A DNA stretch of 64,000 nucleotides from Megascapheus bottae (taxonomy: Eukaryota; Chordata; Mammalia; Rodentia; Geomyidae), in NCBI GenBank assembly GCA_024803745.1, contig JANJXV010000024.1, positions 16,253,927-16,317,926 on the forward strand, written 5' to 3'. Position numbers and translations under genes: made by a program. The stretch's first letter is position 1. Each line of letters starts with the position of its first letter. Of this stretch, positions 1 through 10,512 are shown piece by piece. The notes below the pieces were generated by a model. The model searched no databases, was not told the DNA's origin, and worked only from the letters and a program-made list of their open reading frames with translations.

Positions 1-39
1 CAGTGCTCAGGCCCTGAGTTCAAACTCCAGGACAGGCAA
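1..39 (+). mobile_element. 3' end of a Geo-type SINE right arm
   Basis: The window opens inside a SINE right arm. The run CCCTGAGTTCAAACTCCAGG is its B-box region, followed by the terminal GACAGGCAAAA. The rest of the element is outside the window. Confidence 0.75.
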
Positions 40-94
40 AAGAGAGAGAAAGAGAGAGACAGAGACAGACAGAGAGAGAGAGAGAGACAGAGAA
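40..94 (+). repeat. (GA)n-rich simple repeat
   Basis: An imperfect GA/GACA repeat directly abuts the A-tail of the preceding SINE, so it probably grew from that tail. Confidence 0.85.
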
Positions 95-334
95 ACAACC
101 AGAACCAGAGTTTAGTTTATCACTGGAATAGTCACATCTCTAAATCTTTCTACTAGTGCCACCATTCAGTTATGTATAAGATCATTTATTGTTCAGATTA
201 TTCAACTCCTTGTTCTTTCTTTGTATTCATTGCTTATTATCATATGAGGTAGCAGAGGAAACGGGAGGTAAATGTTTTACCATATAATCTAGTTGCCTTT
301 TTTGTACTGTTTGTTTTGCTACTGATTTTTTTTT

Positions 335-655
335 TCAGGAAGAGGGGTGGTACTGTGATTTGAACTCAGGGCCTTAAATTTTCTAAGCAGGGGCCAGGAG
401 TTTGGCCTAGTTGTAGAGTACTTGCTTAGCATTTACGAAGACCCAGGTTTGATTCCTCGGTACTACATGCATAGAAAAAAAAAAAGCCAGAAATGGTGCT
501 GAGGCTCAAGTTGTAAGAGCTCTAGCCTTGAGAAAATCCAAGGACAGTGTTCAGGCCCCGAGCTCAAGCCCTAAAACTGGCAAAAAAAATAAATAAATAA
601 AATATTCTAGGCAGATGCTCTACTGCTGAGTCATGCATTCAGCTCTTCTTTTCAA
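335..655 (-). mobile_element. Older antisense SINE remnant split by a later insertion
   Basis: Positions 335-390 read TTTGAACTCAGGGCCTT, the reverse complement of a SINE B box. Positions 604-655 read GATGCTCTACTGCTGAGTC, the reverse complement of an ID-type A box. The two halves belong to one minus-strand element, interrupted by the + strand SINE at 391-603. Confidence 0.55.
391..603 (+). mobile_element. IDL-Geo-type dimeric SINE
   Basis: The left arm is ID-like (GGAGTTTGGCCTAGTTGTAG, then GGTTTGATTCC as B box). The right arm begins after an A-run near 483 and ends in CTGGCAAAAAAAATAAATAA. TTCTAAGCAG before the element and TTCTAGGCAG after it look like a 10-base target-site duplication with one mismatch. 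It sits inside an older antisense SINE. Confidence 0.9.
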
Positions 656-1057
656 TGGCATTCTCAAGGTCTCAGTTTTTGCATTGGCATATGCCTGTTT
701 AGTGATTCTCCTATTTTTCACAACTTGCTGTAGCTGGATTCACCACTACACAAGAATACTTTCCATTAGATAGAAATTCCTGTGCTTTTCTGCCTAACCA
801 AAAACCTGCCAGTAGGACACTCCTCTTCAAGTTCCCACCATGTTCCAGAACTGCCACCCTGGAGACCCAGCTGAACACACCTACGGAGAGACACTTAGAG
901 CATAACTAACCCATAGCAGGGTACAGGGAACACAAATGAATCTCCTGGGTGAACTCAAATCCTTCCCCAGGACATCTCATTATGTATGTGCAATGGTCTA
1001 AATGTGAAAAATCTTGGCACAAAACATTCTGGTCTCAACAACTCCAAATTAAACAGC

Positions 1058-1112
1058 CAAGTGCTGGTGGCTCACGCCTGTAATCCAGCTACCCATGGGG
1101 CAGAAGTCCCAT
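1058..1112 (+). mobile_element. Truncated 7SL/B1-like SINE left arm
   Basis: The segment GGTGGCTCACGCCTGTAATC is the conserved 5' end of a B1/7SL-derived arm. It decays after about 50 bases with no right arm. Confidence 0.75.
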
Positions 1113-1450
1113 GACCAAACAAAAAAGAATATAAAGGAACCAAGAATCTGTTTATATACACATGCATCACTACATTTGATTGGAAATCTAAGGGTAATAT
1201 GACAGTGATATGTATGTAAATGATATGACAGTAAATATGACATATTTATCTTTGGTCTAATTCTTTATTTAGAACCCTATGAGGAAGGAGCTGGAGAACT
1301 CTTAAGAAAATATTCCCTGTGCATCCTGTCATCATGATGGGAGTTACATGATTAATCTTTTAAAAAATAATCTTATTGTGTAGACTATTTATTTTCTTTA
1401 TTTATATGTTTTAATTTTCCAATAATAAACCTTATTATAAGGCTTTAATA

Positions 1451-1655
1451 GGGCCGAGATCGTAGCCTAGCAGTAGAGTGCTTGCCTTGCATGCACGAAA
1501 CCTTGGGTTCGATTCCTCAGTACCACATACACAGAAAAAGCCGGAAGTAGAGCTGTGGCTCAAGTGGCGGAACACTAGCCTTGAACAAAAAGTGTCCAAG
1601 ACAGTGCCCAGGCCCTGAGTTCAAACCTCAAGACTGGCAAAAAAAAAAAAAAAGA
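1451..1655 (+). mobile_element. IDL-Geo-type dimeric SINE
   Basis: It has an ID-like left arm with B box GGTTCGATTCC, a right arm with A box TGGCTCAAGTGG and B-box region GAGTTCAAACC, and an A-tail near 1640-1655. The flanks GCTTTAAT and ACTTTAAT are a likely short target-site duplication. Confidence 0.9.
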
Positions 1656-1777
1656 AAGGACTTTAATCAATAGTCCCACTTCCCCCAAACCCCTTTATAT
1701 CCTTACTGATCCAAATGTTTCAAGGCAGAATCCATAGGGGAGAAAGACACTCAGTGTAACGCCATGGAAATTTTAGA

Positions 1778-1848
1778 AGAAGCTGAGGTACAGCTCAGCA
1801 GTCAGGCACTCGCTTTGCATATATGAAGCACTCAAACCAAAGGGAAAA
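1778..1848 (+). mobile_element. Possible degraded ID monomer
   Basis: AGCTCAGCAGTCAGGCACTC resembles an ID A box and anticodon-stem region. The B box is poor. The call rests on this resemblance alone. Confidence 0.35.
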
Positions 1849-3339
1849 GTGGTCAGTAGGAGGAAGATAAAAGACATTTATCTGTTTGGTCCAGAACAAA
1901 GGATCATGCTAGACTGACCACTTCTCTGTCACTCAGCCTCTTGCCTTCTGTAGCCATAATACTGTGGGAAGGACGACCCAAGGGTACAGGGCAAAAGGTA
2001 AGAAAAGGCACTTGCCACTTGACGGCACACCCTTTCTCAGAGTGTTCCATCCACCAGAGAGAAGTGAAACTCTTTGATCTTTACAATGGGATATTTGGTC
2101 CACATCTAGCAATTAGCCCTTGACTTCTTTGCATGGTGAAAAGTGTTCCTCAGTAAGTCTTGATCTGACAATGTCTAAATAAAATGGGCATTCCCAAATC
2201 CTGCCCAAGCAATACTGTGCCATCAAGTGTAAATCCTGGTAGCCGTGGAAACTGTAGCTGCTATGTAAGTGCCTGATGATAAAGACCAAGCTTTTATTTT
2301 CCTGGGGCCTCAATAAGTACTGATCAATTATTTATCCCTGTTGGGTTACATAATTTTATTGTAGTCTATCAGTATTTATCACAGCTGCTCATTCTAATTG
2401 CATAGTTTGGGGGCCTTTTCATACTTTGTCTTTAGGGCATCTTGTAGCACCCTTTACCCACCTCCATGTCTAAATGTTGCTATGCCGATTTATTAGTTGT
2501 TGCTACTGGGTATCTTTCTGAAAGATAAATGAATTTCATTCTGTCTTTAAATATTTATACTTTTTTATGATCTAATATATCATCATGGTTATAGGGGATT
2601 TTTTCCCTAACTGTAGAAAATACACCATCAGTTACCTGTCAATTTTGTTTAATAACCCAGCTTTGCAATTCTAGTTTTGTGTTTATCTGCAGCTCTTGAG
2701 AATTCTTTTAGCCTCCCAGTACACTTCAGAGTGTCATTCTGGGATTTATAAAGGTCTCCATTGCATAGAAGTTCTCAAAACATGAAGCACTTCAGTGGCA
2801 TGTCCTGTGTCACCTCTCACTCTGGAGGGCCTAGGACAAGAAACCAGACATCTTTGGCTTGTTCTTTGCTCCCATAGAGCAGCAGCCAGTATTCCTAAAA
2901 CAATTCATTAGTCTTTCAAATAAAACCCAATTTCATCTGGGCTGATGGGCTCCATGTTACTTCTTAGCATAAATGATGAAAACATCAATATTGTATTGCA
3001 AAGAATCCCAATTCTTTTGGCTTAATCTGTGTAACAAACATCCCCAACCACATACAGCTCCTATAGCCATCCATGCTTTTAGGACCCAGGATAGAAGAAA
3101 TGTAAGCAGTCTGTAACTACTCCCTCCTGGACAGACTGACTCATATCTAGGGGCTGGCTAGGAACCTGTGACAACTACAGTGTCTGGGGATGGGAACTTG
3201 GCACTCTGCCCCTTTCAGAAGCTCCCTGGGTAATTTCTAGTGAGACAGTCTCATGTTTGAGGAATTAATGTACTGCAGTTTTCAAGGCCTTTCTAGCTAG
3301 GAAAGAATCACAAGACCCAAACTGTGAAGACTCACTTTT

Positions 3340-3455
3340 GTACTGGCTTCATGTCATTCGCTGTCTTTGATGACATTGGCTGAGTCCCCTAACCTCTCTT
3401 GACTATATATTTCTGTATCTGAGAAAAAGGAATAGCACTTACTGAGAAAAATGAA
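3340..3455 (+). mobile_element. Possible MIR fragment
   Basis: The order 'gctgagtcccctaacctctc ... tctgtatctgagaaaaagg' resembles the MIR core (accttgggcaagt... cctctctg... catctgtaaaatggg). It is heavily diverged. Confidence 0.4.
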
Positions 3456-4223
3456 AGTGGCCTTTGTCAACAACAATATCCTCCTTATTTCTCTGCTTTT
3501 CTTTATCTTTCCTCCCTGTCTTAGAGCTGCTTAGGGGCAGTGACATGTCTTACCTGTCATTTTATTCCACTAATGCTTTCTATACAATGCTATTAGCATA
3601 TTAGTGTTTTATTTCCTTGAAGTTCATCTTTATGAAGACCAACAGAGGTAGACACTAGTAGTATCCCACTTTACATAGTTACAAAACAAATATTTCACTG
3701 AGCCTCCAATAATAAGAGGATAACAGATGCATTTCAGTGTAGGTTTGAGCATTTAAAACTGCATAGAGGTTGCCATTTTCGGCATTGTGTTAGGCTTGTG
3801 AGGGCTAAATCAACTTGTTTTATTTTTGCCTTTTAAATGCCTTTTTAAAGCCTAATTTTAGGATAGATACATTCAGATGTGTTCTGGAATGCGAATGTTC
3901 TTATTGTTGGTAGATTATCTGTAGTTTTTGAGTACTTAATGGATGTGACAAAACATTTGTCTTGCCCTAGCACCTTAATGATCCATAGAGGGAAAGCAGA
4001 TATCATTAAGCTTTTTTCAAACCTAAAAAATATAAAATAAAGCTGCCAAGATCAAATGAAGAAAAAAGAATGAGTGAATGGATGAATGAATGAATGAGCC
4101 ATTGAAGGGGACAAAACCTGCCTCCCAGGTGGTCAGTACCTATCTATGGAATAAATAAACAAATTCACCTTGGATGACCCAGTCATCCGCCATTGCTGAG
4201 CAAGTTCTGTCTTGCCTCTCCAG

Positions 4224-4461
4224 GCAGTACTACGAGATGCTGTACAACACCGCCGATGAGCTGCTGAACCTGGTGGTGGACCAGGGCGTGAAGTACACGG
4301 AGCTGGAGTACATCCACGCCCTGACCCTGCTGCACCGCAGCCAGACCGGGGTAGGAGACCAGACCATCCAGAACACCAGGCTGCAGCGCTTGAAGGAGAT
4401 CATCTGCGAGCAGGCCGCCATCAAACAGGCCACCAAGGACAAGAAAATAACCACTGTCTAA
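4224..4461 (+). CDS. EXOC4: EXOC4 (SEC8) terminal coding exon
   Basis: EXOC4/SEC8 is a subunit of the octameric exocyst complex, which tethers secretory vesicles at the plasma membrane before SNARE-mediated fusion. This is the last coding exon: 78 complete codons plus one base finishing the previous codon, ending at TAA 4459-4461. The peptide starts [16 protein letters not shown] and ends [12 protein letters not shown], which I recognise as the conserved C-terminus of mammalian SEC8. The final TTV is a class I PDZ-binding motif; SEC8 is known to bind SAP102/PSD-95 family PDZ domains through it. The acceptor is TCTCCAG at 4217-4223. A second AG four bases downstream (CAGGCAG) would shift the frame and is unlikely to be used. 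The exon is rich in G/C at third codon positions compared with the AT-rich flanks, as expected of a constrained exon. Exons encoding the rest of the protein lie upstream of the window. Confidence 0.97.
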
Positions 4462-5025
4462 CGGAGTGGGCTGTGGGGGAGGGGGTGGGCAGCTGGGGGG
4501 ATTGGGAGGGGGAAGTGGCAGGGGGCATTGTTTTTATTCTATCAGCTAGATGTTAGATGCATTTCTTTCTTTACTGTGTAATTTTATTTGTTATAATTCT
4601 GAGCTGGTTAAGTTTCCTCTGCAATGATGCTTCAATAGAAAGATGGTGTTAGATTTATTTTTTCTTGAACATACAAGGAAACAGTATAGTCCAGGTTTTG
4701 ATGTAACAACTACTTTAGTGCAGTCTTTTCCCCAGGGGCTGGAGTGGGACAGGCAGGAAGAATGTGGCAAGATAGAGGAGACTTAAAAAAAAATGATTGC
4801 ATGAGTTACTAATTTGTGTTCTGATTATTGCCTAACAAATATAGAATTCCAGCCAGAAATGCCAAATTTTAGTCCTGCCCTTAAACAATTCAGTAAAGTT
4901 CCACCACACAAACAGAATTTTGACTCTCATTATTTTGCCAGATTAGAAAGTAATGAACAAGTACACATGAATTACGTTCTGTCTCCATTGCCAGAATCAA
5001 ATAAATGGCTTTCTCAGTGAGCTGT
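4462..5025 (+). other. EXOC4: EXOC4 3' untranslated region
   Basis: Sequence from the stop codon to just past the AATAAA signal. It begins with a G-rich stretch (about 4462-4525) and then becomes AT-rich. No SINE interrupts it; the first repeat starts about 90 bases after the inferred cleavage site. The end coordinate is inferred from the signal, not observed. Confidence 0.75.
5000..5005 (+). promoter_or_regulatory. EXOC4: EXOC4 polyadenylation signal AATAAA
   Basis: A canonical AATAAA lies about 540 bases after the stop codon, followed by TGTGGCTTT-type GU/U-rich sequence at 5020-5045. Cleavage is expected around 5015-5025. Confidence 0.75.
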
Positions 5026-5117
5026 GGCTTTCAGCAGATTTTCCTACAAAACAGGAACTCTCTTCTCATTCCCTGGGAGGCTGTGTATGGTCAGGCAGTT
5101 AGTTGGTCAGGAGCCAA

Positions 5118-5313
5118 TTTATTTTATTTTTTTTTAATTATTTTTTGTGAGCTTCAACTCAGGGCCTGGGCACTGTCCTTAAGCTCTCTCAAGACTAGTA
5201 CTCTACCACTTGAGCCACAGCACCACTTCTTTTTCTGTGTATGTAATACCAAGAAATAGAACCCAGGGCTTCATGCATGCTAGGCAAGCACCACTCGGCC
5301 ACATTCCTGGCCC
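5118..5313 (-). mobile_element. IDL-Geo-type dimeric SINE (antisense)
   Basis: In antisense it has a T-run tail at 5125-5140, the right-arm reverse complement (AACTCAGGGCCTGGGCACTG), then the ID arm (TTCATGCATGCTAGGCAAGC). ATTTTATTT flanks both ends as a probable target-site duplication. Confidence 0.9.
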
Positions 5314-6860
5314 TATTTTATTTCTTGTGGTATCCAAACCAAGAACCATAAAGTAAGGAACAACAATGGAAGCATGGAAGGTAATTCAGTCCTGTGCTTG
5401 CTTTGGTGATATCTAATTTCCAAGAGTAAATAATGGCTGGAAAATTCCCTTGCTCACCTGAAACTTGATTTGGTGGTAAATAATTCTGCTTAATCTCTCC
5501 TATGCACCTTTGCCATCTCAGAAAGTAACCCAATCTGCTCTCTGAGTTCAAGGACGTTGGGCCATCAGAGGACACTCTTCCTCTGTGCCTGTGTTTCGCA
5601 TTTTCCTCTCGGTGCTGGGTTCACTCACTGTATTCCAGGCACCCTGGGTGGACCTCACCACTGGCCCCCACTCCCCAGTCTCTCGGCTGCCCATGGCTCA
5701 TGTGTATGAGGATGGCGCTGTGCCCGCATTGGAGTATCTTGAATACATATGGGAAGGAGAGTAAGAAGAACTGGGCCACACAAGGCCCCACATCACCACC
5801 TGACCGTGATGAGTTTTATACCTCTTTGTAACCACTTTGATTTGGATGGGAGAAGCAAAATTAAAAACAGTTTGGAGGCACTGAAATATTGTTGCTTTTC
5901 TCTTTGTTTTTATTCTGCGAGCAAGGATTTCCTGGAGGCTTCTTGGATGCCAAATGCTGTTACGCATGGAGCAGATATATAGACAGAGGACATGCTTGAT
6001 ATCTCAGGGGATGGAGCTGAACTTGAACCCCAACCCCAAGGAATGCACACACAGAGCTGAGATAGAAATCAAGCCAGATGGTGGAGCAGCTGTGCAGGAT
6101 CCTGCAGGCAGCTGCATGGTAGCCTTCTAGAGGCTTTGGGGAGGAAAACACACTGCAGGTCCCTGTGGCTCAGAGGCCTGGCTACAAGTAAACATTCTAC
6201 CCCACATGGGCTATGAAAGCAGGGCTGCCAGGAGGGAGGCAAGGGGTGCTGAGAGTGGACCACTTTGTTAGGAAACTTCTCTATGGTCTCTTTGCTTAGA
6301 TTCTCTACGTTCTCTTTTCCTCCCTGTCTACTCCAGGGTGGAAGCCTCAGTGGCAACCATGAGCCAGAAGAGACAGGGGTGAGGGCCTGGATGGAGTGGA
6401 ATGGTATGACTACCCAGATCAGCACCTCCCTAGCAGCTGAGTGGTTTCCGGAGAGCAGTTAGGAAAGTAGCATCCCTGAGTTGCCATGACAATGAGGTAG
6501 TTCAGCATGTTAAACTGCACAGAAGAGGGGCTGTAGCGACCAAGTCACAAATTTCTTTGAAGAGTTGTATATCAGTCTATTTTTACAAAACATGAACAGC
6601 CAATGATATTCACATTGGCTCTTTGGCATGGGTGCCAGTGGAGACAGTATGCCCACCTATACCCTGGCACCACTTGGGACACGGTGAAGATTTCTCCAAG
6701 GTATAGTCCTACTTTGGGGATCTTTTATGAGTGTTGTTTTGCACTATTCACAGCTATGACTGGAATTACTGAAGTGTGAAAGCCTGCACACTGAGAGTGT
6801 TAACCATGAAGACCATTCCCTAAAATGAGGCTTTCCAGTTAAAAAGATCAATAAAGACCA

Positions 6861-7087
6861 GGCATGGTGGCTCACACCTGTAATCCTAACTATGCAGGAG
6901 GCTGAGATCTGAGGGTCACAGGTCAAAGCCATCCTAGGCAAGAAAGTCGATAAAACTCATCTCTAATTACCAAAAAACCACAAATGAAACTTGGCCCAAC
7001 TAGTAGAGTACTAGCCTTGAGCACAAAAAGCTCAGAAACAACACCTAGGCTCTGAGTTCAAGCTCCAGGACCAGCAGGAATACACTC
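6861..7087 (+). mobile_element. B1-like/Geo dimeric SINE
   Basis: The left arm is 7SL/B1-like (GGTGGCTCACACCTGTAATC) and the right arm Geo-type (CTAGTAGAGTACTAGCCTTG ... GAGTTCAAGCTCC). A perfect 10-base target-site duplication ATAAAGACCA flanks it at 6851-6860 and 7088-7097. Confidence 0.9.
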
Positions 7088-7242
7088 ATAAAGACCAACA
7101 AAAATAGACCTTCCCAGGAGGACACAGAAAACAGTATTCCACTGTCTTGCTCTTGCACAAAGGAACAAATGAATCTCCATACTTACACTTTCCACATCTA
7201 CAGACTAAAGCAACCATAGATCAAGTAATATAATGTATTAGA

Positions 7243-7350
7243 GCCTGAGCCTGGCATGTATTCCCAGTACTCAGGAGGCTGAGATCTGATAGTAGTAATT
7301 TTGAGGCCAGCCTAGACTACAGTGAAAGTCCATGTCTTAAAAAAAAATGT
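7243..7350 (+). mobile_element. B1-type monomeric SINE
   Basis: CCTGGCATGTATTCCCAGTA and CTCAGGAGGCTGAGATC are B1 features. GAGGCCAGCCTAGACTACAG follows, then an A-tail at about 7340-7349. There is no right arm, so this is an older monomeric B1 than the dimers nearby. Confidence 0.85.
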
Positions 7351-7485
7351 AGACATTCCAAGGTGAAACAGATTTTCTCCTTTTTCTTCCCCAAATCTAT
7401 GGGTAATCTATAGGTCTAAGAGGATACACACACATACATTGAAAATTTGCTTTACATGAAAATATGCCATTTGATATAAAGAACT

Positions 7486-7877
7486 AGAACATCCATTATT
7501 TTGGTGCCAGGGGGGCCTGGCCCAGTCTCCTGCATATATCAAAAGAGAATTGCATGTGGAAGTCCTGGTCCCAGCATCCTGGAGGGCTCACGGGATAGGA
7601 CAAGTCCTGACAAAGATGATAAACATAACCGTGAAGACAAACTTTGCAGTTGTATCCAATCCTTGATGGCCCAGCCTGGTCTCAAGCAGTACAACTCCCA
7701 GGGAACCTTCTCCTTACCTCTGTTGTCTAGTCTGTGCTACTTGCCATGTTTTCCCATTTTTGTTCTTACAACCCCAACCCCAGGTCACACATATGCTTCT
7801 ACCATATCCAAGGGATCAGAAAGAACAAGAAGCCTCCCAACTTAGCCACCCTTAGAATAAATTCCTCATTTTTAAAA
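7486..7877 (+). pseudogene. Possible retrocopy of an unidentified transcript
   Basis: The roughly 390-base segment has a near-terminal AATAAA (7856-7861), a short A-run at 7874-7880 and an 8-base direct repeat AAAGAACT at 7478-7485 and 7878-7885. These are hallmarks of LINE-mediated retroposition. I do not recognise the source; the sequence reads like a 3' UTR rather than coding sequence. A frame is open across 7501-7845 but shows no family signature. The direct repeat is short enough to be chance. Confidence 0.35.
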
Positions 7878-9005
7878 AAAGAACTGATTTCATAGATTGG
7901 ATCCAGAACTGCTGTTCATGGTTTCTCCTGCAGTTTTATGTTACTTTTAGCTATCTTATTATCGCCTGTCAGAACACCTTTTAATTTATAAACAAAATTG
8001 CTCCTCCAGTGCTATTGTACCCTTCACCCCACAAGCACTCATTTAAAATACCTGTCCTATTAATAGCCAGGGCTTTCAAAATCTTAGAATAGGTTTCCTT
8101 TTTGTCTTTTTTTTTATTTCTTTCCTTACAATGAGTTTTTCTTTGAAAATCTTATGGCCAACTAGAACGTTTTCCTCCTCAAAGCTAATAATATCCCTGA
8201 TGATTAGACAAAGAAGGCCATCCTGAGCCCAGGCTTTGAAACACAGGTTCCTTTCAGAGTGATGCACATCTGCTCCAGTTCAAGAGGAAGCACAGGCTCG
8301 AGCTTCTTCCTGCAGCTCATACTTGAGTCACAGAGACTCAGTGGTGAGATCATGGTTGTCTCGCCTTTTGTGAAATGACCTCAGTCACAGAATCTCCAGC
8401 CCCTCTCCAGGATTGCTTTCTTGCCTGAATGTTTTCTGTCCCCCACAATCATGGTTCTCCATTTTCAATTGCTAGGGAAGAAAAGCTTCCACTCAAATGG
8501 GATTGGCAACAAAACCCTGAAGATTCTTCCTGTCATGTTATATCCATGATTTCTTAGCACTAATGCATTCATCCAGTCAATCAGAAAGATATAATTGCTT
8601 GTTACAGCTCAGGTGATATGAGATTCGAATAATAGCAGTCAAAAAAGACAGTCCCTGTGACACAGAATTTCTACTTCCAGTGGCTTAAATCTTCATTGTG
8701 ATCCTGCTTTTTCCAGAGTCCACTTGCTCCCTCAGTCTGTAAGACTGTCTATTGGTTCAGGAAGATGTCACATAACCCCCTCCTCCTCTCTTTGGAGCTT
8801 TTCCCAGCTCTGGAAGTTTCAAGACTGTCACTATTAACTATACTTTTGCTAACTAGCATAGCCTGATATGTCACCCATCACCACTGCTTGATGGAACAAA
8901 TTGATCCCTACCAAGGTGCCAAGGCCTTTACATTCAGGACTTCTGCTCAGAGGCCTTGCTGTGACTGCCTCCCCAGGACCAGAGCATAGAAATTTCCCAA
9001 CCAAG

Positions 9006-9211
9006 GGCCGGGAGTTTGACCTAGTGGTAGAGTGCTTGCTTAGTATGCACAAAGATCTGGGTTCGATTCCTCAGTACCACGTACATAGAAAAAAGCTGGA
9101 AGTGGTGCTGAGGCTCAATTGGTAAAACTCTAGCCTTGAGAAAGTCCAAGGACAGTAGTGTTCAGGCCCTGAGCTCAAGCCTAGGACTGGCAAGAAAGAA
9201 AAGAAAAGAAA
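9006..9211 (+). mobile_element. IDL-Geo-type dimeric SINE
   Basis: It has a well-preserved ID arm (GGGTTCGATTCC B box) and right arm ending GGACTGGCAAG, with an (AAAAG)n-like tail. The 18-base flanks AGAAATTTCCCAACCAAG (8988-9005) and AGAAATTTCCCCACTAAG (9212-9229) are a target-site duplication with two mismatches. Confidence 0.93.
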
Positions 9212-10289
9212 AGAAATTTCCCCACTAAGAATGCTGCAGTCCAGGTCCAGAGCTCTGCAAGCCACTACTCTCGGGGCAGATATAATCAGGTGACTGGAAA
9301 AGTAGCTATCTTCCCACAGGATACAAAAACAAGGAGAATCTGGAGCCACAGGATTTTGCTTAGTAAAACAGAGTGTATGCTGAAATACGCGCACCTGAGA
9401 GCAATTGTCTTAATGTGGCAGCGATGTAACACAAATTGGGCATAATTTGGAGGGAGAGTAATGAGGTACCACGAACAAGAAAACATAAAGAAACACCAGA
9501 TTTTGCAAAGGTCTCACTCTATCCTAATTAGACACAGTTGTTATAAGAAGTACATAATTAATAAGCCTATGACCAGATGTGAAATTCAACAGAGGTTTTT
9601 TTTTTCCCCTGAAACATAAGTGATAATGAACTGTACAGCTGGAAGTAGTTGTCGTGATTTGGCTGAGGTAGAAGGCCTGCCTGGAATTTTGAAGAGGTGT
9701 AGCAAGAAGTATAGTATAGGTTGATACCTGAAAACAACTAATCCTATTCCAACCAGGCTAGGAGTAATGAGATAGAGCTAATTATTAAGAGTGCCGTAGA
9801 AATGCAAAGGCCACCAGAGCTGAGCTGGAAATTTCTTTAATAAATGAGCAAAGATGTAAACACCAGGAGAGGTGTGAGGAAATACATGTGACTGGCCAAA
9901 GATGGGTCTGATCAGAAATATCTCCAAACATCCACACACCTGGAGCAGAAGTCCCTGGGATCCAAGAAGGCAATGACCTGTAAAAACCCAGTATGTATGT
10001 ACTTTTTAAAATGAATATACAGCTCATGTGTGTGCATATAAGTGAAACAATATGAAGCTAGGTGCATGTAGGTGAGCAGTCTTCCCATTAGATGTGACCC
10101 TATAAAAAGGTGACCGTTGATTCCTGCTGACTTTGCATAGATATTCTAGGGGAAAATCCAACTCTAAACAGAAAAACCAGGCTTAGTTTTCTATCACCAG
10201 GATTTATTTACTGAGAGGGATCAGGAAACCATTACTAAATGCCTTTTGTTATTGTTTTTATTTTATGATTGCTGTTATGTTATTTTAGA

Positions 10290-10512
10290 TGCCATTTCTT
10301 GAACATTTTATGTGTGTCAGATGCTGTTCTAAAAGCTTTACCACATCATCAGGGACCACATTTCAGTAGTCCTATGACAGAAATGATATCATCACCTCCT
10401 ACTTTATAGAGGAAACTAAGGCTCAGATAAAAGACTTGGCCCCAGGGCTTGCTGTGCTTAAAAAATTCAAGCTTGGAGCCCAACTTCCTGTTTGATATTA
10501 GGAGTCAAACTC
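10290..10512 (+). mobile_element. MIR element
   Basis: The core 'tactttatagaggaaactaa' followed by 'ggctcagataaaagacttgg' matches the MIR pattern (ttacagatgaggaaactgag, gctcagagaggttaag). An upstream GTCAGATGCTGTTCTAAAAG also fits. Confidence 0.7.

Larger units (their letters stand above)
1..4223 (+). other. EXOC4: EXOC4 last intron (3' portion)
   Basis: This stretch lies directly upstream of the EXOC4 terminal exon and ends in a pyrimidine-rich acceptor (CTTGCCTCTCCAG). It holds a SINE tail with a GA repeat, two ID-left SINEs, a truncated B1-like arm and faint MIR-like remnants. I see no coding exon in it. Between about 1860 and 3330, and from 3770 to 4060, I recognise nothing; both parts are AT-rich and look unique. 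That the intron continues upstream of the window is inferred from the gene's identity. Confidence 0.85.

Noticed and set aside
7501..7845. 114-codon + strand frame as a real gene
   Set aside because: No conserved domain or splice context. The segment looks more like non-coding, possibly retroposed, 3' UTR sequence.
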